Positions 1 through 4,872 of a stretch of DNA of 8,711 nucleotides are shown piece after piece. The notes under the pieces were generated by a model, which did not search any database, was not told the origin of the DNA, and saw nothing but the letters and a program-made list of their open reading frames with translations. The DNA is from Verrucomicrobiota bacterium (GTDB taxonomy: Bacteria; Verrucomicrobiota; Verrucomicrobiia; Opitutales; Opitutaceae). Each line of letters starts with the position of its first letter. Within the stretch, counting starts at the first letter, position 1. The position numbers were made by a program, and so were the translations under genes. The stretch lies in contig JAEZSJ010000159.1 in NCBI GenBank assembly GCA_023443985.1, forward strand, positions 1 to 8,711, written 5' to 3'.

Positions 1-45
1 TTCCGGGGTCGCTGAACCGCGCCGCTATTCAGCCCTTCTCTCTCC

Positions 46-76
46 GGCCCGGGCTCACCGCCCGGGCCTTTTGTTG
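46..76 (+). terminator. Intrinsic terminator of an upstream gene
   Basis: A perfect 9-bp GC stem (GGCCCGGGC at 46-54 and GCCCGGGCC at 60-68) closes a 5-nt loop (TCACC) and is followed directly by TTTTGTTG. This is the standard form of a Rho-independent terminator read on the plus strand. It would end a transcript entering from the left. A TGA at 13-15 could be the stop of that upstream gene, but too little coding sequence is present to say. A weak inverted repeat (GCTGAA at 11-16, TTCAGC at 28-33) lies just before it. Confidence 0.85.
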
Positions 77-109
77 CCTTCATCCGTCCCTTTCTCCGCT
101 GCACGGAGA

Positions 110-176
110 ACCACGGGGCCACAGATCTCCAACGATCGCCCTCCGCCCATCCGCGCCCATCCGCGAAAACCGTGGT
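110..176. repeat. Degenerate intergenic repeat with inverted ends and a 10-bp tandem duplication
   Basis: Arms ACCACGG (110-116) and CCGTGGT (170-176) form a 7-bp inverted repeat around a core that contains GCCCATCCGC twice in tandem (145-154 and 155-164). The layout, with an ACCACGG...CCGTGGT frame and 'catccgcg' units, resembles the dispersed non-coding repeats I recall from intergenic regions of Verrucomicrobiota and some other environmental phyla. That family resemblance is from memory and unverified; the inverted and tandem repeats themselves are directly visible. No coding potential is seen here. Confidence 0.5.
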
Positions 177-202
177 CAATTCTCGGCCCCCTGGGTCGCG
201 TC

Positions 203-298
203 TCCGTTTCCTGATTTCCTGAGTTCCAGATTCTCCTCTCCCGCTCCGGCTCCCTCCCTCCCCTTCCGTTCCTGATTCCCCGCTTTCCGCATTCCGTT
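203..298. repeat. Pyrimidine-rich tract with short direct repeats upstream of the HD gene
   Basis: From about 200 to 310 the plus strand is overwhelmingly C and T. It holds two near-identical copies of TCCGTTTCCTGATT (203-216) and TCCGTTCCTGATT (265-277), a partial TTCCTGAGTTCC copy between them, and a second TTCCGTT (292-298). With the preceding repeat it fills the gene-free stretch 77-311. No promoter of the usual -35/-10 type, no ribosome-binding site and no convincing small ORF was found. The promoter of the HD gene at 312 must lie in or before this tract, but it cannot be located by eye. Confidence 0.45.
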
Positions 299-311
299 CA
301 TTACTCCTCGC

Positions 312-911
312 ATGTCGTCCGCCCGCCTCGCCCAGCAACTCGCCTTCCTCCTCGAGATCGACCAGCTCAAGGAAATCCGCCGGCAGAACTACACCATCCG
401 CGGCCGCCGTGCCGAGACCGACGCCGAGCACGCCTGGCACGTCACCATCATGGCCGTACTGCTCGCCGAACATGCCAACACCGCCATCGACGTCCTCCGC
501 GTCGTGAAGATGCTCCTCATCCACGACCTCGTCGAAATCGACGCTGGCGACACCTTCGCCTACGACACCGCCGGCGCCGCCACCCAGCACGAGCGCGAGG
601 CCCGCGCCGCCGACCGCCTCTTCCCGCTGCTCCCGTCCGACCAGGCCGCCGAGTATCGCGCGCTCTGGGACGAATTCGAGTCCCGCACCACGCCCGAGGC
701 GAAATACGCGCACGCCATGGACCGCGTGCTTCCCATCTTCCTCAACAACGCCACCGAGGGCGCCGCGTGGCAGAAGCACGGCATCACCGCCGACCGCGTC
801 CACGCCCGCAACTGCCACGCCGCCGAAGGCTGCGCCGCCCTCTGGGCCGAGGCCGAGCGCGAGATCGCCCGCGCCATCGCCGCGGGACACCTCGCCCCGG
901 CCAAGCCGTAG
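312..911 (+). CDS. HD-domain phosphohydrolase (YfbR/HDDC2-like, putative 5'-nucleotidase)
   Basis: A 199-residue soluble protein of the HD superfamily of metal-dependent phosphohydrolases, close in length to E. coli YfbR (5'-deoxynucleotidase). Visible signatures are RRAETDAEHAWH (residues 32-43), giving a candidate metal ligand His40; the HD pair His71-Asp72 in LLIHDLVEIDAGD; Glu75; and a distal Asp137 in AHAMDRVLP. Together these supply the H...HD...D metal-binding set. Relatives in the HD_3-type family hydrolyse nucleoside monophosphates, but substrate cannot be read from the sequence. The ATG at 312 starts the family-like N-terminus (LAFLLEIDQLKEIRRQ); no Shine-Dalgarno precedes it, only pyrimidine-rich DNA. 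The gene stands alone, converging with the exporter gene after a 49-bp gap that has no obvious terminator. The assignment to the HD superfamily is firm; the nucleotidase activity is an inference. Confidence 0.88.
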   Translation: MSSARLAQQLAFLLEIDQLKEIRRQNYTIRGRRAETDAEHAWHVTIMAVLLAEHANTAIDVLRVVKMLLIHDLVEIDAGDTFAYDTAGAATQHEREARAADRLFPLLPSDQAAEYRALWDEFESRTTPEAKYAHAMDRVLPIFLNNATEGAAWQKHGITADRVHARNCHAAEGCAALWAEAEREIARAIAAGHLAPAKP

Positions 912-960
912 GCGCGTTTCAGCCGGTTCTCCCCGTCCGGCCCGCAGGTCCCCCCGCTCC

Positions 961-1584
961 CTATTTCCGCTCCAGCGCCAACCCCGCCCCGAAACCCACC
1001 AGCGTCAGCCCGACGCCGCGCTGAAAGAACGCGCGAAACCGCGCCCGCCGGAAAAGCCCCTGGATGCGTTCGCCTGCCGTGGCGTACAGCATCATGCAGC
1101 CGAAGGTCGTCACCAGCGTCGCCCCCATCAACACCGCCGCCTTGCCCGCCGTGAGCTGCCCATCCGCGAAGAACTGCGGAAACAACGATGAGAAGAAGAG
1201 CACCGCCTTCGGGTTGCTCGCGGTCACGATGAACGCCTCGCGGAAAAGGCTGCGGCGCGGCGTCTCACCGCCCGCTCCCGCTCCGCCGCCCACCGTCTCC
1301 ACCGGGCCGAAGAGCATCCGACAACCCAGATAGATCAGGTACGCCGCGCCCGCCCAACGGATCGCCGTGAACACCCACGCTGCCTGCACGAGGATGAATC
1401 CGAGTCCGGCGAACGACACCAGGCATTGCAGCGCCGTCGCGGCCACGTTGCCCCACGCCGTGGCAAACGCCCGCCTCCAGCCGAACACGATGCCATGGTT
1501 GAGCGCCAGCAGCATGCTCGGCCCCGGCGTGATCGTGGCGATGAACAATGTGGTGAGAAACACGACCAGGAACGACAGGCTCAT
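961..1584 (-). CDS. LysE/RhtB-family amino-acid exporter
   Basis: A 207-residue integral membrane protein of the LysE/RhtB translocator family, whose members export amino acids or related metabolites from the cytoplasm. The hallmark TPGP motif is at residues 19-22 after the first hydrophobic helix, followed by the conserved G-rich segment through ATAWGN (41-46). The second family motif, NPKAVLFFSSLFPQF, spans 124-138. About six hydrophobic segments can be traced, with a Gly/Ala-rich cytoplasmic loop at about 98-110. Length matches the usual 200-215. The ATG at 1584 sets a normal N-terminus (MSLSFLVVF); a weak GGCGAG lies about 11 nt upstream, the only Shine-Dalgarno-like element in front of any gene here. 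The gene converges with the HD hydrolase and diverges from the response regulator. No LysR-type regulator is adjacent. The substrate cannot be predicted: the family exports Lys, Arg, Thr, homoserine, Leu and others. Confidence 0.92.
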   Translation of the reverse strand: MSLSFLVVFLTTLFIATITPGPSMLLALNHGIVFGWRRAFATAWGNVAATALQCLVSFAGLGFILVQAAWVFTAIRWAGAAYLIYLGCRMLFGPVETVGGGAGAGGETPRRSLFREAFIVTASNPKAVLFFSSLFPQFFADGQLTAGKAAVLMGATLVTTFGCMMLYATAGERIQGLFRRARFRAFFQRGVGLTLVGFGAGLALERK

Positions 1585-1652
1585 CCCGTCTCGCCTACAC
1601 GGATCCCGTCACGGCGCAAGTCCCACACCGGCGCCCTCTCCGAGATCCCGTC
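1583..1652. promoter_or_regulatory. Three direct copies of ATCCCGTC in the divergent promoter region
   Basis: ATCCCGTC occurs at 1583-1590 (overlapping the exporter start codon), 1603-1610 and 1645-1652. The start-to-start spacings are 20 and 42 bp, close to two and four helical turns. A separate 9-bp direct repeat, CGTCACGGC, is at 1607-1615 and 1718-1726. The region separates two divergent genes, so promoters for both must lie in or near it. The repeats could be operator half-sites, but this is inference; no -35/-10 pair stands out. The rest of the gap (1653-1773) shows only an 8-bp palindrome GGACGTCC at 1699-1706. Confidence 0.3.
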
Positions 1653-1773
1653 CGTGCCGATCGCGGGCCGCCGACCGCCGGCCATACTCCACCGGGAGGG
1701 ACGTCCACCCTCGCCAACGTCACGGCATTTTCCTCGCCGACATCAGGCGCCGGAGTTGAATCACGGGCGCGCC

Positions 1774-2427
1774 ATGACCATCCGTATCCTCCTCGTCGAC
1801 GATCATGAACTCGTCCGCACCGGTCTGCGCCTCCGCCTCCAACGCGAGGACGACTTCGAAGTCGTCGCCGATGCCGCCGATGCCGCTTCGGCCTACGCCC
1901 TGACCTCAGCCCATGCGCCGGACCTGGTCGTGATGGACATCGACCTTCCCGGCGAGGACGGACTCACCGCCACGAAGACGATCAAGGAGCGCTGGCCGCA
2001 TACCCGGGTGCTCGCGCTGACCGGGCGCAACCCGCTGGAGGTTGTCCGCGGCGTCCTCCAGGCCGGAGCCGATGGTCTGGTCCTCAAGAACGAGACCAGC
2101 GACGAGCTCGTCCGCGCGATCCAGACCATCAGCGCCGGTAAGGCCTTTCTCTCCCCCGATGCCGCCACCGCCCTGGTCTCGTGTCTTCGACAGACGGAGA
2201 CACCGGTCACGACCGAACCCTGCTCCGACCCGGGTCTGTCCGCTCGCGAGCGCTCGGTCCTCAAGGGCCTGGCCGACGGATTGAGCTACAAGGAAGTCGC
2301 CGCCGAGATGGGCGTGAGCGTCAAGACCGTCGACACGTACCGCGCCCGGCTCGGCAAGAAGCTCGGCTGCGCGAACCGTGCGGAACTGGTCCGGTGCGCC
2401 GTGCGCCTCCGCCTGGTCCGGGCCTGA
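1774..2427 (+). CDS. LuxR/NarL-family two-component response regulator
   Basis: A 217-residue DNA-binding response regulator of normal family length. The receiver domain (about residues 3-120) has the acidic pair Asp9-Asp10 in ILLVDDHELVR, the phospho-acceptor Asp55 in VVMDIDLPG, Thr83 in ALTG and Lys105 in LVLKNE, so the full phosphorylation set is present. After a linker rich in Thr and Pro (about 140-154), a LuxR-type helix-turn-helix follows (about 154-213), beginning LSARERSVLKGLADGLS with the recognition helix around VSVKTVDTYRARL. The ATG at 1774 is chosen because it places the receiver's first strand immediately after the start; the open frame extends much further upstream (to 1426), but that part runs antisense to the exporter and has no family similarity. 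No Shine-Dalgarno is seen. The gene is divergent from the exporter and lies 134 bp before cheW. Its cognate kinase is unknown; the PAS kinase downstream is a candidate by position only. Confidence 0.95.
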   Translation: MTIRILLVDDHELVRTGLRLRLQREDDFEVVADAADAASAYALTSAHAPDLVVMDIDLPGEDGLTATKTIKERWPHTRVLALTGRNPLEVVRGVLQAGADGLVLKNETSDELVRAIQTISAGKAFLSPDAATALVSCLRQTETPVTTEPCSDPGLSARERSVLKGLADGLSYKEVAAEMGVSVKTVDTYRARLGKKLGCANRAELVRCAVRLRLVRA

Positions 2428-2438
2428 ACCGCACGGAC

Positions 2439-2456
2439 AGCCCGTGGTGTCGGGCT
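2439..2456 (+). terminator. Weak hairpin after the response regulator, possible terminator
   Basis: AGCCCG (2439-2444) and CGGGCT (2451-2456) form a 6-bp stem with a 6-nt loop, 11 nt after the regulator's stop. It is followed by TCTG rather than a T-run, so termination would be weak or Rho-assisted. A second inverted repeat, CGGAC/GTCCG (2462-2466 and 2471-2475), follows at once. The 134-bp gap to cheW otherwise shows no recognisable promoter. Confidence 0.25.
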
Positions 2457-2561
2457 TCTGCCGGACACGCGTCCGCGTGAAAACCGACACTGGTCGCGCA
2501 TTTGCGGACTAACCGGTGGCCCGCGCGATCCGATGCTCTGGGGCACGCAACTCCGCGCCCC

Positions 2562-3068
2562 ATGTCTTCACTCGCACCTGCCACCTCCACCGTGTCGGAA
2601 CTGTCCGGCCGTTATCTCACCTTCCGTCTCAGCACGGAATCCTACGGCATCGGCGTCCTCGCAGTGCAGGAGATCATCCGGTTCACCGCCATCACCCCGG
2701 TACCGCAACTGCCCGACCACCTGCGCGGGGTCATCAACCTGCGCGGGCGCATCGTCCCCGTCGTCGATCTGCGGCGCCGCTTCGGCCTGCCCGCCGACAC
2801 GGATGGCGAACGGTCCTGTATCGTCGTCGTCCAGATCCGCACCGCCGCCCGCGGCGTCGTTCCGATGGGCCTGGTCGTCGACGCCGTCGAGGAGGTGCTG
2901 ACCATCGCCGCCGGCGACATCGAGCCGCCGCCGGAATTCGGTTGCGCGGTCGATATCGCGTTCCTCCGCGGCCTCGCCCGCGTGCGCGGCGCGGTGAAGG
3001 CCCTGCTCGACATCGACCGCGTGCTCACCGGCGAGCAGCTCGAAGCCTGCGCGACGGTCGCTCCCTGA
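2562..3068 (+). CDS. cheW: CheW-type chemotaxis adaptor protein
   Basis: A 168-residue single-domain CheW, the cytoplasmic adaptor that couples chemoreceptors to the kinase CheA in chemosensory arrays. The CheW fold occupies roughly residues 15-158. Key signatures are YLTFRLSTESYGIGVLAVQEI (18-38), the proline-bearing ITPVPQLPDHLRGVINLRG (44-62) and the diagnostic GRIVPVVDLRRRFG (62-75); a later GLVVDAVEEVLTI (103-115) fits the second half of the domain. No CheA-type kinase or receiver segment is fused. The ATG at 2562 is preferred over an in-frame TTG at 2502: it gives a short natural N-terminal tail, and residues added by the TTG start look like intergenic translation. No Shine-Dalgarno is apparent. 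The MCP gene follows after 40 bp, so the two are probably co-transcribed and their products probably interact directly. Confidence 0.95.
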   Translation: MSSLAPATSTVSELSGRYLTFRLSTESYGIGVLAVQEIIRFTAITPVPQLPDHLRGVINLRGRIVPVVDLRRRFGLPADTDGERSCIVVVQIRTAARGVVPMGLVVDAVEEVLTIAAGDIEPPPEFGCAVDIAFLRGLARVRGAVKALLDIDRVLTGEQLEACATVAP

Positions 3069-3108
3069 GCCACACCCGGCCGCCCCAGATTTGGATTTTC
3101 AATACACC

Positions 3109-4707
3109 ATGCAATCGCTCACCATTGGAAAACGCGTCACGATTCTCGTCTCACTGCTCTGCCTCGCCCTGGTCGGGGTCGGCCTTTTCGCGGTCAACCG
3201 GCTCCTTGTGCTCAATCGCATCAGCGATTCCATCACGCAGGACGCCATCCCGGGCATGTCGCGCATGGGCGAGATCAACTCCCGCCAGGCGGAGAACCAG
3301 ATCCTCGTGCTCCGCTTCATGCAGGCGCCCACCCCGGAGGCCCGGCAGAAGATCCAGGAGGAGCTCGCCAACTCCGCCGCCGCCCACAACGAGGCGTTCC
3401 AAAAATACGAGTCGACCATCCTCCTCGAGGAGGACCGCCGGCTCTTCGGCCAACTGCTCGAGGCCAGAAAGGCGAACGCCGACGTGCGAAACCGGCTGTT
3501 CGAACTCGAGGAGAAGGACCCCGCCGCCGCCGTCGCCTTCTTCGAATCGGCCGCGCTGCCCGCCTACACCGCCTACTCCAAGGCCGGTACCGCCCTGCTG
3601 AACTTCAACGCCACCCACGGCGAGGAACTCGGGCGCGACATCGACGCGGCAGTGGCCTCCGCCATCCGGCTGCTCACGACCGCGGGCATCGGCGTCCTTG
3701 TGGCCGCCATCACGCTCTCCGTCCTCAACATCCGCGCGATCGTGAAGGTCCTCGCCGCGGTCGCCGACTCGCTCCAGGCCGGCGCGCTCCAGACCACCTC
3801 CGCCGCCGGGCAGGTCTCCGCCGCCAGCCAGTCGCTGGCCGAGGGCTCCACCGAGCAGGCCGCCTCGCTCGAGGAAACCAGCGCCTCGCTCGAGGAAATC
3901 TCGAGCATGGCCAAGCGCAACGCCGAGAGCGCCGGCCATATCCACGAGATGATGACACAGGATGCCCAGGCGAACTTCCAACTCGTCACTGAGCGCATGA
4001 CCGCGATGCAGAAGACCGTCACCGAGGCCAGCCAGGCCAGCCAGGAAACGGCGAAGATCATCAAGACCATCGACGAGATCGCCTTCCAGACCAACATCCT
4101 CGCCCTCAACGCCGCCGTCGAGGCCGCCCGCGCGGGCGAGGCCGGCGCCGGCTTCGCCGTCGTGGCCGAGGAGGTCCGCAACCTCGCCCAACGCAGCGCC
4201 CAGGCGGCCCGCGAGACCCAGGAGTTGATCGAACGCTCGGCGGCCAAAACCGGCGACACGCTCTCCCTCTACGGCCAAGTCTCCCAATTGCTGACGAAGA
4301 ACGGCGAGATTGCGCAGAATGTCGCCGTCGCGATCGCCGAGGTGGCCACCGCGTCCCGCGAACAAAACCAGGGCATCGGCCAGGTGACGCAGGCCGTCGC
4401 CCAGATGGATCAGGTCACCCAGAAGAACGCCGCCAACGCCGAGGAGAGCGCCAGCGCCGCCGAGGAGCTCAACGCCCAAGCCCACGCCATGCAGGAGAAC
4501 GTGGGCCAGTTGCTCGCCCTTGCGGGCCGAGCCGCGGCAGGTGTCCGAACCGACCCGCACTCGCCCGCCGTTTCCCGCCCCGTGCGCCCGGCTCACACCG
4601 GCACGCCGCCACGCGGCGCCGCAACGACCCGGTCTGCACCGCTGATCGGTGCGCCTGGTCCGCATGACGAGCACTTCGCCGACTTCGTCTCCGCGAAGCG
4701 TAGCTGA
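3109..4707 (+). CDS. Methyl-accepting chemotaxis protein
   Basis: A 532-residue transmembrane chemoreceptor. TM1 is at about 11-30; a mainly helical periplasmic domain of about 155 residues (31-188, 4HB_MCP-like, with an EINSRQAENQILVLRF pattern at 55-70) precedes TM2 at about 189-208. The cytoplasmic signalling coiled coil has its hairpin tip at about 322-345 (DEIAFQTNILALNAAVEAAR then AGEAG), which contacts CheW and CheA. Likely methylation segments are STEQAASLEETSASLEE (247-263) and NAEESASAAEELNAQA (443-458). Between TM2 and the signalling domain only about 25-30 residues are found, without the usual proline-bearing HAMP start, so HAMP is missing or minimal. The tail (475-532) is Pro/Ala/Arg-rich, probably disordered, and ends without an NWETF-type CheR-binding pentapeptide. 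The start chosen is the ATG at 3109 (MQSLTIGKRV, a typical receptor N-terminus); a TTG at 3091 would add six residues. The gene follows cheW. The ligand is unknown. Confidence 0.95.
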   Translation: MQSLTIGKRVTILVSLLCLALVGVGLFAVNRLLVLNRISDSITQDAIPGMSRMGEINSRQAENQILVLRFMQAPTPEARQKIQEELANSAAAHNEAFQKYESTILLEEDRRLFGQLLEARKANADVRNRLFELEEKDPAAAVAFFESAALPAYTAYSKAGTALLNFNATHGEELGRDIDAAVASAIRLLTTAGIGVLVAAITLSVLNIRAIVKVLAAVADSLQAGALQTTSAAGQVSAASQSLAEGSTEQAASLEETSASLEEISSMAKRNAESAGHIHEMMTQDAQANFQLVTERMTAMQKTVTEASQASQETAKIIKTIDEIAFQTNILALNAAVEAARAGEAGAGFAVVAEEVRNLAQRSAQAARETQELIERSAAKTGDTLSLYGQVSQLLTKNGEIAQNVAVAIAEVATASREQNQGIGQVTQAVAQMDQVTQKNAANAEESASAAEELNAQAHAMQENVGQLLALAGRAAAGVRTDPHSPAVSRPVRPAHTGTPPRGAATTRSAPLIGAPGPHDEHFADFVSAKRS

Positions 4708-4753
4708 AACCACAGGCGGCGCGGCCGCAGCTCGCCGCACCGTCGCCGGAGAA

Positions 4754-4796
4754 AACAGCGGGCCCCCACCGTCCTTGGTGCGGGCCCGTTGCTGTT
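4754..4796 (+). terminator. Hairpin terminator after the MCP gene
   Basis: CGGGCCCCCACC (4759-4770) pairs with GGTGCGGGCCCG (4777-4788): eleven of twelve positions pair, with one C-C mismatch, around the 6-nt loop GTCCTT. The stem extends outward through AACAG (4754-4758) and CTGTT (4792-4796) if TTG (4789-4791) is bulged. It begins 46 nt after the MCP stop. The T-rich tail is weak (TTGCTGTT), so termination may be partial, allowing read-through into the kinase gene. Confidence 0.6.
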
Positions 4797-4807
4797 CCAC
4801 CCCGGCG

Positions 4808-4871
4808 GCACGGCCGATCGTTCTGTCGGCCCGTGCGGAATCGTAGTGGCGTCTCTCGCCGGTAGCACTAC
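4808..4871 (+). promoter_or_regulatory. Two hairpins forming a structured leader before the kinase start codon
   Basis: Hairpin one: GCACGGCCGA (4808-4817) pairs with 4826-4836 (ten base pairs, one bulged C at 4830) around an 8-nt loop. Hairpin two: GTAGTG (4843-4848) pairs with CACTAC (4866-4871), with an inner GCG/CGC step (4849-4851 and 4857-4859). Its 3' arm ends one base before the kinase ATG at 4873. If this RNA forms it would crowd the start codon and could limit translation, or the DNA repeats could be operators. It matches no riboswitch class that I recognise. The hairpins are visible in the sequence; any function is inference. Confidence 0.35.
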
Positions 4872-4872
4872 A

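Noticed and set aside
1..15. Possible last codons of an upstream gene ending in TGA at 13-15
   Set aside because: Only four sense codons are visible; the following terminator makes it plausible but it cannot be supported as a gene.
176..370. A 64-codon minus-strand open frame across the upstream tract and the HD gene start
   Set aside because: It overlaps the start of the HD gene, and its Glu/Gly/Arg-rich composition simply mirrors the pyrimidine tract. It has no ribosome-binding site and no recognisable motif.
1426..1773. N-terminal extension of the response-regulator frame by 116 codons
   Set aside because: The extension is Arg/Pro-rich, runs antisense to the exporter gene and has no family resemblance. 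The receiver domain begins naturally at the ATG at 1774.
2516..3601. A plus-strand open frame of 361 codons overlapping cheW and the MCP gene
   Set aside because: Its product is Arg/Pro/Ser low-complexity, typical of an alternative frame of GC-rich genes, while the CheW and MCP frames show clear family motifs.
4649..4846. A 65-codon plus-strand open frame spanning the MCP end and the gap
   Set aside because: It overlaps the MCP C-terminus and runs through both strong hairpins. It is Ser/Ala/Arg-rich with no motif.
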